NCBI GenBank assembly: GCA_020850595.1
Contig: JADZEK010000007.1
Span: forward strand, 1-45,595
Direction: 5' to 3'
Source of the DNA: Anaerolineales bacterium
GTDB lineage: Bacteria > Chloroflexota > Anaerolineae > Anaerolineales > UBA6663
DNA: 45,595 nucleotides
The position numbers and the translations under genes were made by a program. The notes under the pieces are model-generated. The model worked only from the letters and a program-made list of their open reading frames with translations. It was not told where the DNA came from and did not search any database. This document shows positions 16,139 through 24,447 of this stretch, piece after piece. Numbering within the stretch: position 1 is the stretch's first letter; every line of letters starts with the position of its first letter.

Positions 16139-16495
16139 ATGCCGGCTGCGCCCGAACCGCCCTTCCCGCTTACCGAACCCACGCTCTACATTTTATTGAG
16201 CCTGGCCCCCGGCCAGAAGCACGGCTACGCCATCCTGAAAGACGTGGCCGAGTTGAGCGAGGGGCGCGTGCAACTCAGCACCGGCACATTGTACGGCGCG
16301 CTCAAGCGCCTGCTGGAGCAGGGCTGGATTGAACGCGTGGACGACGACCGCGACCCGGCCCCGGCCGACCCCGGCCGCCCGCGCAAGGCCTACCGCCTGG
16401 CCGCCGCCGGCCGCCACAGCCTGGACGCGGAGCTAACGCGCCTGGAGCGCTTGCTAGACGCGGCCCGCGCGCGGCGCGTGGCGCGACGGGCCTGA
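16139..16495 (+). CDS. PadR family transcriptional repressor
   Basis: A 118-residue winged-helix regulator of the short (PadR-s2-like) type. The pattern is typical: LYILLSLAPGQKHGYAILKD (helix 1-2), then LSTGTLYGALKRLLEQGWIE (recognition helix), the wing with RPRKAYRLAAAG, and a short C-terminal helix LDAELTRLERLLDAARA for dimerisation. Its ligand cannot be told from the sequence. An operator-like palindrome covers its own promoter. The next gene starts 5 nt after its stop, and the one after that overlaps by 4 nt, so PadR probably controls both membrane proteins. Confidence 0.92.
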   Translation: MPAAPEPPFPLTEPTLYILLSLAPGQKHGYAILKDVAELSEGRVQLSTGTLYGALKRLLEQGWIERVDDDRDPAPADPGRPRKAYRLAAAGRHSLDAELTRLERLLDAARARRVARRA

Positions 16496-16500
16496 GCGCC

Positions 16501-18006
16501 ATGCCGCCCACCCTGCGGCGCGCGCTGTTGGGGCTGCACCGGCTGGGGCTGCGCCTGTACCCGCGCCGGTTTCGCGCCGAGTTTGAGGCCGAGATGAAGG
16601 CGGTGTTCGCCGAGGCGCTGGCTGAGGCGGCCAAACACGGCTGGCTAAGCGTGGGCGCCTTGTGCGCGCACGAGCTGGCCGGGCTGCTGCACCAGGCCGC
16701 GCGCGAACGGGTGTACGCCGCCCAACTCAAGCCGGCCCGCGTGGCGCAGACCAATGGCGGGCCGCAACTCTTCAGCGGCGGGCCGTGGCTGCCGCGCGTA
16801 GTGCGCGGCGTGCTCATTACGGCGCTGGCGGCGGCGGTGATCTTGGTGGGGCTGCCCGCGGCCTTCCTGTGGGCCTGGGCCAGAGCGGAGCAAAGCCCGC
16901 AGGTGAATCAGGTCGCCCTGGCCGACCTGAATGGCGACGGCCACCTGGATGCCCTGCTGGCGGTGGGCCACGGCAACCTGCCGTTCCCAACCTACGTGCT
17001 GTACAACGACGGCGCTGGGCAGCTCGGCGCGACGACCCACAATTTGGGCACGTGGCCGGGCTTCGCCGCGGCGGCGGGCGATGTAACCGGCGACGGATGG
17101 GCAGACGCGCTGCTCGACACCAGCGGCGGGGGCCTGCTCATTAGCCGCAGCGATGACGGGTCGCTCTCCCGACCCGTGTGGCTGACGGAGCCTGGCCCGC
17201 TGGGCGTGATGCGGCTGCGCCCGGTGCTGGGCGACCTGAACGGCGATGGCCGGCTGGACCTCTTTGCCGCGGGCTGCTGCGGGCGCGACGGGGTCGCGGA
17301 AATGGTGGATGGCGACCCCACCACCCCGCCGCAACTGCCCTACAGCGAGGTGTGGGTGCAAGGCCCGCGCGGCGGCTTGCTCCCCGGCCGGCGGGTAGGC
17401 GAGTTGGGGAGCAACGCCGCGGCCCTGGCCGACCTGAACGGCGACGGCAGCCTGGATGTCTTCCTGGCCAACGGCCACACGCTGCACGCCGATGGGCAAG
17501 TGGAAATGAACACTCCCAACACCGTGTGGTTCAACGACGGGCAGGCCAACTTTGCCGACAGCGGCCAGCGCCTCGGCCAGACCGAAAGCACCGCCGTGGC
17601 GCTGGGTGACCTGAACGGCGACGGCCACGCCGACGCGGTGGTGGGCCACGACGGTCCCGCCGAGGTGTGGTGGAACGATGGGCGCGGAACCTTCACAGAC
17701 AGCGGGCAGCGCTTGGGCAGCGGCCCGACCACGGCCGTGTTCCTGGCCGACCTGGACCGCGACGGCGACCTGGACCTGCTGGCGGCCGGCGATAGGCAAG
17801 CGCGCGTGTGGTTCAACGACGGTCAGGGTTCCTTCGCCGCCGGCAGCCGGCGCCTCAGCTTCGCCGCCGACGCGGCCGTGGCCGTCGGCGACCTGACCGG
17901 CGACGGCGCGGCCGACGTGCTGATCGCCCGCCCACAGACCAGCCAGGTGTGGCGCAACGACGGCCGCGGGCGCTTGAACCCCGAGCCGTGGGTGCAGTAT
18001 CCATGA
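16501..18006 (+). CDS. Membrane-anchored VCBS/FG-GAP beta-propeller protein with PadR-associated prefix
   Basis: A 501-residue protein. Residues 3-44 form a prefix (RRFRAEFEAEMKAVFAEA) like that preceding PadR-linked permeases in other bacteria. A single membrane helix lies at about 101-126. The rest is extracellular, with seven VCBS/FG-GAP repeats carrying calcium-binding loops such as DLNGDGHLD, DVTGDGWAD, DLNGDGRLD, DLNGDGSLD, DLDRDGDLD and DLTGDGAAD. Seven repeats would close one integrin-like propeller. The role is probably ligand or surface binding; this is inferred. The gene is in the padR operon, and its prefix DNA is 95% identical to that of the following gene. Confidence 0.85.
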   Translation: MPPTLRRALLGLHRLGLRLYPRRFRAEFEAEMKAVFAEALAEAAKHGWLSVGALCAHELAGLLHQAARERVYAAQLKPARVAQTNGGPQLFSGGPWLPRVVRGVLITALAAAVILVGLPAAFLWAWARAEQSPQVNQVALADLNGDGHLDALLAVGHGNLPFPTYVLYNDGAGQLGATTHNLGTWPGFAAAAGDVTGDGWADALLDTSGGGLLISRSDDGSLSRPVWLTEPGPLGVMRLRPVLGDLNGDGRLDLFAAGCCGRDGVAEMVDGDPTTPPQLPYSEVWVQGPRGGLLPGRRVGELGSNAAALADLNGDGSLDVFLANGHTLHADGQVEMNTPNTVWFNDGQANFADSGQRLGQTESTAVALGDLNGDGHADAVVGHDGPAEVWWNDGRGTFTDSGQRLGSGPTTAVFLADLDRDGDLDLLAAGDRQARVWFNDGQGSFAAGSRRLSFAADAAVAVGDLTGDGAADVLIARPQTSQVWRNDGRGRLNPEPWVQYP

Positions 18007-19637
18007 CGCTCGCCAAGCCGCCCACCCTGCTGCGCGCGCTGTTGGGGCTGCACCGGCTGGGGCTGCGCCTCTACCCGCGCCGGTTCCGCGCTGAGTTCGA
18101 GGCCGAGATGCAGGCGGTGTTCGCCGAGGCGCTGGCTGAGGCGGCGGCGCTGGGACTGGGGGCGGTGACGCGGGTGCTCGCCCGCGAGTGGGCCAGCGCG
18201 CCGGGGCAGATTGTCGGGGAGCATTGGCGCGCCGCGCATTCCGATCAGCCGGCCGGCGGCGCAGTGCACACGGAGACTGGTATGGCCACACGCACCCTCA
18301 CGCGCGGTTTCGCCGCCACGGTTGTCACGCTGCTCGTCGCCGCCCCGGTCATCTTTTGGCTGTGGTGGCTGTTTGGCCGCGGCGTCAACGGAGGGGCGCT
18401 GCTGCCAGGGCTGCTGTGCCTGGCGGTGCTCGCCGGCGGCTGGGCCTGGGCGCTGTCGCCGGCGGTGCGGCGGCTGGGGGCCGGGCCATGGCTGGCGGCG
18501 GGTGTGGCGTGCCTGGCAGGACTGCTCTGGCCCACCGCGGGGTTGGTGGAGCATCCGGTCGAAGAGTGGCCGGGCGGGGTGGGTCTGATGATCCTCCTGC
18601 TGCCGGCGCTGGCGCTGGTGGTCGGCGCCGTGCTGGTCGCCGTGGGCGTGGAAACCTGGCCGGCGGGGGACGCGCCGCTGCGCCGGCAAACGCCGGCCGC
18701 GCTGGCGCTGGCGGCGCTGCTCACGCTCAAGGTCTTTGGCAATCTCTATTGGCTGCTGGTGTGGGACCTGACCTACGACCCGCTGGGGTGGCTCTGGCTG
18801 ATGCCCGTCGCGCTGGCCGCGGTGCTGGGCGGAGCGCTGCTGGTCTTCGGCCTACCAGGCCGCAAGAAGTGGGCGGGGTTGTATGGCGTGGCGCTGTTGG
18901 CCGGGCTGTTCTGGCTGGCGGGCCGCGCCCAGGCGGTTGACTTCCGCGCGCTCACCGCAACACGCGCCGCGCAGATCGCCCCCGCCATCGAGACCTTTCA
19001 CTCGCGGTGGGGCCGCTACCCGACCACGCTGAAAGAACTGGGCTGGTGGTATCGCCTGACCCGGCCCACGCCCGTGATCATCGCCGGGCAGGATTGGTGC
19101 TACCAGGGCCGGGGCGACGCCTATGCCTTGGGCTATGTGGACCGGGCGCACTGGAGCAGCCCCGACCTGATCGTCCGCCGGGTGGCGGCGCGCGGCCAGG
19201 TGGCCGGCGAGCCACCGCTGTGCGCGGCGGAAATTGAGGCGCTGGGGCAGCCACGGCCTGCCGAGTTGGATACGGGTGACTGGTCGTGGGCCGGAACAGG
19301 CTGGCTGGAGGATATTCAGCCAGGGCTGACGCGTGCCCAGGTGCTGCAACGCGCCGTGGAGGTGTGGCATCGCGACACGTGCGTGCCGGAGCGCGCCCCA
19401 AACGAGGCTTATGCCTACCTCGACCTGCTGTGGACCGGCGCGAACAATGTGCGGCAGGCGACGGTGGTCGCGGTGCGCTATACCTGGGGAACGGGCAGCG
19501 GGCAGTGGGTGGTAGAACAGGTTGAGCGCGTGCCGCAGGCCGACTTGTATGCGCGCTACGCGCGCTGCTCGTCGCTTGACCTGACGCCGCTGGCGGAGGC
19601 GGCGCCCGAGCCGCGCCGCCCAAGGGCGCAAACCTAA
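18003..19637 (+). CDS. Polytopic membrane protein with PadR-associated prefix; function unknown
   Basis: The start ATG overlaps the previous stop (ATGA). The 544-residue protein opens with the same prefix as its neighbour (residues 7-48). About seven membrane helices follow between residues 100 and 308. A C-terminal soluble domain (~310-544) contains AIETFHSRWGRYPTTLKEL, which resembles the spacing seen after the helix of pseudopilin-like proteins. Several Cys in the soluble part (WCYQG, LCAAE, DTCVPE, ARCSS) could form disulfides outside the membrane. I do not recognise a family. With PadR and the propeller it probably forms one regulated membrane system. Confidence 0.8.
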   Translation: MTLAKPPTLLRALLGLHRLGLRLYPRRFRAEFEAEMQAVFAEALAEAAALGLGAVTRVLAREWASAPGQIVGEHWRAAHSDQPAGGAVHTETGMATRTLTRGFAATVVTLLVAAPVIFWLWWLFGRGVNGGALLPGLLCLAVLAGGWAWALSPAVRRLGAGPWLAAGVACLAGLLWPTAGLVEHPVEEWPGGVGLMILLLPALALVVGAVLVAVGVETWPAGDAPLRRQTPAALALAALLTLKVFGNLYWLLVWDLTYDPLGWLWLMPVALAAVLGGALLVFGLPGRKKWAGLYGVALLAGLFWLAGRAQAVDFRALTATRAAQIAPAIETFHSRWGRYPTTLKELGWWYRLTRPTPVIIAGQDWCYQGRGDAYALGYVDRAHWSSPDLIVRRVAARGQVAGEPPLCAAEIEALGQPRPAELDTGDWSWAGTGWLEDIQPGLTRAQVLQRAVEVWHRDTCVPERAPNEAYAYLDLLWTGANNVRQATVVAVRYTWGTGSGQWVVEQVERVPQADLYARYARCSSLDLTPLAEAAPEPRRPRAQT

Positions 19638-19674
19638 CGGGCCGCCCGGAGTCTATGACCCGGGCGGCCCGTTT
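19636..19674. terminator. Bidirectional terminator between convergent genes
   Basis: AACGGGCCGCCCGG (19636-19649) pairs perfectly with 19660-19673 around a 10-nt loop, followed by TTT on the + strand. It overlaps the stop codon of the membrane-protein gene and faces the ATP-grasp gene. Confidence 0.75.
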
Positions 19675-19697
19675 GAGTTCGACTGCGCCAGCCGCAC

Positions 19698-20735
19698 CTA
19701 GACGGGGCGGCGCTCGGCGGCGAGGCTGAGGATCTGGGCCGACATGCGGCCGTAGTCGTACCCGGCCACACGGGTCGAGCGGGCGAAGCCGCCTTCCATG
19801 GTGATATCGGGGTTGGCGTTCACGTCGAGCACGTAGGGCACGCCGTTGCGCACGCGCAGGTCTACCCGGCCGTAGTCGCGCAGGCGCAGGGCCTGGTAGG
19901 CCTTGACGGCTACGCGCTCGATGCGGCGGCGCAGCACGGGGTCGAGCGGCGCCGGGCAGAGCACACCCATCAGGCGGTAGGCGTCTGAGTCCGGGTTCCA
20001 CTTGGCGTCGAAGCTCACCAGCCGGTCGTGATAGTCTTCGAAGACGGTGTAATCAATGGCCGAGATGGGCAGCACCTGGGGGTTGTCGTTGCCCCAGACG
20101 GACACGTTGTACTCCACGCCGTCAATGAAATCTTCGACCAGCGCCGGGCCGTGCCAGGTGTCGAGCACGTACTGCACGCGTTCCTTGAGCTGCTGTGGCG
20201 AGTCCACGACCGAATCGCGGGTGATGCCAAAGGAGCAATGTTCGTTGGCGGGCTTGACGATGGCGGGGTAGCGGCGCCAGCCGTTGAGCACGGCGCGCTC
20301 GTAGATTTTGGAGACCGGCGTGGGGATTTTGTTGTCCAGCAGGATCTGCTTGGTGACGCCCTTGCGCTGGGTCACATGCAGCGACCAGGCGCCGGCCCCG
20401 GTATAGGCGTAGCCCAGCGCTTCGAGCAGCGGCGGCACGGCGTCGTAGGCGTTGGGGTCGCCGTCGAGGCCTTCACACCAGTTGAAGATCACGGTCGCGC
20501 GGGGATCAAGCCCTCGGAGGGCGGAGGCGAGGTCTTTAGTCCGGACGGCGATGGGCTGGGCTTGAACGCCGACCGAGTTCAACCCACGCCGCATGCGAGC
20601 GACGGCCTCATCCGACACTTGCGTGTCGTCGGGGGTCCAGTCAGCGAAGGTGCTGTACAAGATTACGGCCTGGTAGGGCGCAGACTGGAGCACCGCCGGG
20701 GCGGCCCGTTGCAGCTGTTTGGTGAGCGTTCCCAT
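19698..20735 (-). CDS. ATP-grasp ligase, D-Ala-D-Ala ligase-like (DVNANPD subtype)
   Basis: A 345-residue cytosolic enzyme expected to form an amide bond between amino acids via an acyl phosphate. ATP-grasp marks are present: YPAIVKPANEHCSFGI (ATP-binding Lys and Gly-poor loop), LVEDFIDGVEYNVSVWGN, RDYGRVDLR, and the Mg site YVLDVNANPD (Asp304, Asn306), where Ddl enzymes have Glu-x-Asn. It lacks the Ddl signature sequences, so it is not a true D-Ala-D-Ala ligase. ATG 20735 is chosen because GGAGG lies 8 nt upstream; the longer frame to 20780 lacks this. It has its own promoter downstream of the kamA operon. It is a paralogue of the gene at 32820. Confidence 0.85.
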   Translation of the reverse strand: MGTLTKQLQRAAPAVLQSAPYQAVILYSTFADWTPDDTQVSDEAVARMRRGLNSVGVQAQPIAVRTKDLASALRGLDPRATVIFNWCEGLDGDPNAYDAVPPLLEALGYAYTGAGAWSLHVTQRKGVTKQILLDNKIPTPVSKIYERAVLNGWRRYPAIVKPANEHCSFGITRDSVVDSPQQLKERVQYVLDTWHGPALVEDFIDGVEYNVSVWGNDNPQVLPISAIDYTVFEDYHDRLVSFDAKWNPDSDAYRLMGVLCPAPLDPVLRRRIERVAVKAYQALRLRDYGRVDLRVRNGVPYVLDVNANPDITMEGGFARSTRVAGYDYGRMSAQILSLAAERRPV

Positions 20736-20845
20736 TTTGATTTGCCTCCGCAGGTCCGGCGCGACTGTGAGCCGCGCCACTGACCTATATGGAGTGCAAG
20801 TAGCCTCCTATAGCCCAGATATGGTGCTGTTACTCAACATAGCGC

Positions 20846-20873
20846 ATAGTACCATAGCTAATATGGCAGTCAA
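20846..20873 (-). promoter_or_regulatory. Promoter of the ATP-grasp gene at 19698-20735
   Basis: On the - strand TTGACT (20873-20868) is followed after 16 bp by TACTAT (20851-20846), inside a ~150-bp AT-rich island. The arrangement matches that before kamA. Confidence 0.55.
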
Positions 20874-20882
20874 TAGCTCAAA

Positions 20883-20914
20883 CTTAAAAGAATCACCGTT
20901 GAGACTCTTTTAAG
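20883..20914. promoter_or_regulatory. AT-rich inverted repeat upstream of the ATP-grasp promoter
   Basis: CTTAAAAGA (20883-20891) and TCTTTTAAG (20906-20914) form a perfect 9-bp inverted repeat with a 14-nt centre. It lies 10 bp upstream of the -35, so it could be an operator. It also follows the GNAT stop codon by 67 bp and could act as a weak terminator. Confidence 0.45.
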
Positions 20915-20980
20915 ATTATCACTGCGCAGTTGAGGCGCAGGCGGAGGCGAGCGCGGCGCGAATCTTAACGAGGCGGGGTG

Positions 20981-21478
20981 TCACAAGCGGCGCACATAGG
21001 CGCACAAGTCGTCGCCGCGGTCGTAGAAGTCGGTGAGTTGCATGGCCAGGGCGCAGCCCAGCCGCTGGTAGAGGGCGCGCGCGGGCGCATACAGGGGACT
21101 GCTGCTGGTCCAGATCATGATGAGCCAGCGGCCGGCGGCGCGCACGGCCGCCTCGACGGCGCGGAAGAGCGCCGTGCCCACGCCCTGTCCTTGCGCGTCT
21201 GGGTCGGTGGCCAGCCAATAGAGGTCGGCGGCGCCTTTGGAGAGCGACGTCGGCCCCCAGCAGGCGAAGCCCAGCAGGCGGCCGTCGCTCGCCGCGTAGC
21301 AGCCGAGGAAGTTGTAGCCGCTGCGCTGCGCGTCGGCGAGGTAACCGTCGAACAATTCCAGCGCGGTTTGCACTTCTTCGGCGCTGAACACGCCGGTGCG
21401 CTGGGCGATGCGGCCCACGGCGGCGCGGTCGGCGGGGCGCGCGGGCGCCACGGTGACGGCCAGGGGCGCGGCGGTCAT
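20981..21478 (-). CDS. GNAT family N-acetyltransferase
   Basis: A 165-residue single-domain acetyl-CoA-dependent transferase. The CoA loop is DPDAQGQGVGTALF (QxxGxG at 96-101), preceded by the beta-4 strand AADLYWLATDP and followed by LIMIWTSSSPLYAPARALYQRLGC, the usual C-terminal Y..xxGF-like region. Its start overlaps the preceding ATP-grasp stop by 4 nt (ATGA), so the two are co-translated. In the context of lysine 2,3-aminomutase it could acetylate beta-lysine, as AblB does in N-epsilon-acetyl-beta-lysine synthesis, or cap the ligase product. It is much shorter than typical AblB, so this is inference. Confidence 0.85.
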   Translation of the reverse strand: MTAAPLAVTVAPARPADRAAVGRIAQRTGVFSAEEVQTALELFDGYLADAQRSGYNFLGCYAASDGRLLGFACWGPTSLSKGAADLYWLATDPDAQGQGVGTALFRAVEAAVRAAGRWLIMIWTSSSPLYAPARALYQRLGCALAMQLTDFYDRGDDLCAYVRRL

Positions 21479-22605
21479 TGGGCCGGGAGCGAAATGGCGC
21501 GGCCGGCCGCCAGCCCGTGCCGGATGATGGCCGCTTCTAGGATCAGGTTGATCAGCTCGGTATGGCTGATGCCCTGCGCGGCGGCTTCGAGCACCAGGTC
21601 GCTCAGGCCGGGGGCCAGGCCAGGCAGCGGGTTGATCTCCAGGATGTAGGGCTTGTAGTTGTCGCTTTCATCCAGCCGAAAATCCACGCGCGCCACGTCG
21701 TGGCAGCCGATGACGCGGAAGACGGCGGCCGTGAGCCAGTTCAATTCGCGCACCTGGGCCACCTCCAGCGGCGCGGGGCACAGCAGCGGTACCGCGTCGG
21801 CCAGGTCAGTCTTGAGCAGGTTGGAGTAGACCGCTTCGGTGTCCTTGTAGGGCGTCAGGTCCACCTCCAGCGGCGGCAGGAAGGTCATGCCGCCGGCCTT
21901 GAGGGCCGCCAGCCCGGCTTCGTTCGAGTAATCGGGTTGGCCGGCGGCGTAGTAGTGGCTGGGCAGGCGGCGGGCGGCCACGCCGGAGATGTTGCCCACC
22001 AGCCCGACGGTGACCTCGCGCCCGGCCACGAAGTGCTCCACCAGGGCGGTCTGCTGGTAGCGGTTGATGATGTAATCCAACTGCTGGCGCAGTTCCGATT
22101 CGGTGCGCACGATGGACTTGGCGCTGACGCCCATGCCGGTGCCTTCGCGCGAGGGCTTGACGAACAGCGGGTAGGTCATGTCGTCGTCGAGCGGCTCGTC
22201 GGCGCGCTCGAAGGTCTGAAAATTGGGCGTGGGCAGCCCGTGCCACATGAGCACGCGCTTGGTCATGGGTTTGTCGAGGGCCAGGGCCAGCGCCAGCACG
22301 CGCGCGCCGGTGTAGGGGATGCGCAGCATCTCTAGCAGGGCGGGAACCTGGGCCTCGCGCCCGTCGCCGAAGTGGCCTTCGCAGATGTTGAAGCAGAGGT
22401 CGGGGCGGTTGGCGCGCAGCTTGTCGGGCAGGTCGGCGTTGCCTTCGTGGTAGACGCAGTCGTGGCCGCCGGCGCGGATGGCGCTCACGAGCGCCTCAGC
22501 GGTGCTTTCGGCGTCCAGGTCGTCCCAGTGGTCGTCAGCCATGCCGGGGAACTTGGGGGCGTTTTTCTTGAGGTTGATGAGCACGGCGACTTTGAGACCA
22601 GGCAT
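21475..22605 (-). CDS. ATP-grasp ligase, D-Ala-D-Ala ligase-like (EINPLPG subtype)
   Basis: A 376-residue enzyme with the full ATP-grasp layout: N-terminal VAVLINLKKN; NICEGHFGDGREAQVPALLE (a substrate-domain motif typical of this family); YPLFVKPSREGTGMGV (ATP loop); LVEHFVAGREVTVGLVGN; VARVDFRLD; and the Mg site ILEINPLPG (Glu323, Asn325). All metal and ATP residues look intact. An insertion around residues 205-245 (HYYAAGQPDYSNEAG) is missing from its paralogue at 24448. Its predicted role is ligation of an amino acid, possibly beta-lysine, from the kamA product. It lies 24 nt after the beta-propeller gene and is coupled to the GNAT gene. Confidence 0.87.
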   Translation of the reverse strand: MPGLKVAVLINLKKNAPKFPGMADDHWDDLDAESTAEALVSAIRAGGHDCVYHEGNADLPDKLRANRPDLCFNICEGHFGDGREAQVPALLEMLRIPYTGARVLALALALDKPMTKRVLMWHGLPTPNFQTFERADEPLDDDMTYPLFVKPSREGTGMGVSAKSIVRTESELRQQLDYIINRYQQTALVEHFVAGREVTVGLVGNISGVAARRLPSHYYAAGQPDYSNEAGLAALKAGGMTFLPPLEVDLTPYKDTEAVYSNLLKTDLADAVPLLCPAPLEVAQVRELNWLTAAVFRVIGCHDVARVDFRLDESDNYKPYILEINPLPGLAPGLSDLVLEAAAQGISHTELINLILEAAIIRHGLAAGRAISLPAQ

Positions 22606-22629
22606 GGCATCCTCTCTAAAGCACAGTGG

Positions 22630-24366
22630 TTAGCGCACTGCCAACGGGACAAACAGCATCTCCGCCTCGAAGAGGCGGAAGACGCCGCCGGCGCTGCTGA
22701 AATACAGGTCGGAGTTGTTTGGGTCGCCGGTGATGGCGGCCGGGTCTACCGGCAGGTCGTACCCGAGCAAGGTTACCTGGCCGCCGGGGGTGATGCGCAA
22801 CAGGTGCATGAACGCGGCCTGGCCAGGCGTGTGCCGGTCGCCAAAGCCCACCCAGTATAGGTTGCCGTCGCTGCCCGCCCCCAGCCGGCCCTGCACGCAG
22901 CAGACGTTGATGGTGGACAGGTCGGCTAGCAAGGTATAGGTGATTGGCCCGGCCGGGTGAACGGCATAGACGCCGCGCGCCACCGGCGCGGTGTTGCCGT
23001 CACTGGTGTTGGTGTGAACGTAGAGGTCACCGTTGGGGGTGAAGGCCAAAATGTCGTCGGCGTCGGTGCTGAGGGTAAAGGGCAGGGTGTGGCGCACGCC
23101 GCCGCCGTCAATGTACCAGAGCTCCTTGTAGCCCGTGCCCCACAAGAAGCCGGTGTTGGGGTCAACGTCTAGGCTGTGCGCGACATAGGGCAAGGTGGTG
23201 ACGGTATTCGTCAGGCCGGTGGTGGTCATGGTGTAGATGCGGCTAGCATAGCCGCCCGGTGCGGGCAGCATGGCCGCGACGTAGGCGAGGCCGGCGGCGT
23301 CGAAGGTCAGGGCGTCCACTTCCGGCAGGAAGCCGGCCGCCACGGTGGTGAGCACGCCGCCGGGCAAGAGCCGGGCGACCGAGCCGACGCCATTGCTGAG
23401 CGGGCTGCTGACGCCCAGGTAGACCGCGCTCGCGGGCGAGACGGCCAGCGCGGGCGTGTTGCCCGTGCCCTGGTGCAGCACGGTGACGCTTTGGCCGCCG
23501 GGGTCGAAGCGCAGCACGTGGTTGAAGGTGTGATCCACGGCGACGATGCGGCCGGAGCCGTCTACAGCGATGTCTTTGGGCAGGGCCAAGCCCAAGGCGC
23601 TGTTGGCCCAGGCCAGCGGCGTGCGCACGCCGGTGGTGGTGTTGATGGTGGACAGCCCGACGGGCAGGTTGGCATGATACAACGCGCCGTCGCCGGCGAA
23701 GGCCAGGTAGTGGTTATCGGTGTTCAGGCCGGTGGTCAGCGGCGTCTTCGTGCCATTCGCGGCCACATGATAGATCGTGCCCGCGGGCCAGTCGGCAACG
23801 TAGACCTCGCCGTCCACGGGGTTGACGGCGACGTCGCCCGCGCCGCTGAAACCGCTCGCCAGCACGCTGACCGTGCCGCCGGAGGTGATGCGCTGCACGG
23901 TGGAGGCGCTGAAGCCGGTGGCGTACAGGTCGCCGGAGGGCGCCACGTCGAGCGCGCCGGGGTTGATGCCCGTCGCCAGCAGCACTGGCGCGCCGACGGT
24001 GGGCACTTTCCACAAGTTGCCGCCGATGTCAACGACATAGAAATTGCCGGAGGCGTCGAAGGCGACCCCGGCGTGGCGCTGGCTGGAGGGCGCGGCGAAG
24101 GTGCTGAGTGTGCCATCGGCGTGCACCTCAATGGCCCGGTCGCCGATAGCGTCGGTGACGGCGATGACGCCGGCCGGGCTAATGGCCACGCAGCACGGGA
24201 ATTGCAGCGGCGGGGTATAGACCGCCAGCGCCGCCAGGCCCACCGGCAGGTGGAAGTTGGCGAAGCCCCCGGCCGGAGCGGCGGGCGCGGCTTCGCCGGT
24301 GAACTGCCCAAGACCAAGCAACACACTCAACGCGGCCACCAGGATGAGGACGAGGCGACGACGCAT
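22630..24366 (-). CDS. Secreted NHL/ScyD-like beta-propeller protein
   Basis: A 578-residue exported protein. ATG 24366 is preceded by GGAGGT at 5 nt, and a signal peptide follows (RRRLVLILVAALSVLLGLG). The body is made of about ten NHL-type repeats, for example GVAFDASGNFYVVDIGG, LDVAPSGDLYATGF and DVAVNPVDGEVYVAD, resembling the ScyD/ScyE and SMP-30/gluconolactonase-like propeller families. It ends in EMLFVPLAVR, a short hydrophobic-basic tail. The surprise is its position inside an operon of cytosolic ligases, where an exported sugar- or peptide-binding propeller suggests the product may leave the cell. Function is unproven. Confidence 0.82.
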   Translation of the reverse strand: MRRRLVLILVAALSVLLGLGQFTGEAAPAAPAGGFANFHLPVGLAALAVYTPPLQFPCCVAISPAGVIAVTDAIGDRAIEVHADGTLSTFAAPSSQRHAGVAFDASGNFYVVDIGGNLWKVPTVGAPVLLATGINPGALDVAPSGDLYATGFSASTVQRITSGGTVSVLASGFSGAGDVAVNPVDGEVYVADWPAGTIYHVAANGTKTPLTTGLNTDNHYLAFAGDGALYHANLPVGLSTINTTTGVRTPLAWANSALGLALPKDIAVDGSGRIVAVDHTFNHVLRFDPGGQSVTVLHQGTGNTPALAVSPASAVYLGVSSPLSNGVGSVARLLPGGVLTTVAAGFLPEVDALTFDAAGLAYVAAMLPAPGGYASRIYTMTTTGLTNTVTTLPYVAHSLDVDPNTGFLWGTGYKELWYIDGGGVRHTLPFTLSTDADDILAFTPNGDLYVHTNTSDGNTAPVARGVYAVHPAGPITYTLLADLSTINVCCVQGRLGAGSDGNLYWVGFGDRHTPGQAAFMHLLRITPGGQVTLLGYDLPVDPAAITGDPNNSDLYFSSAGGVFRLFEAEMLFVPLAVR

Positions 24367-24447
24367 GGCAGACCTCCAGATCAGCCGCCACACCGGGCGC
24401 AAGCCGGGGGCAGCGCAAATCCTTTGGCTGGTCAGCCCGCCGAACGA

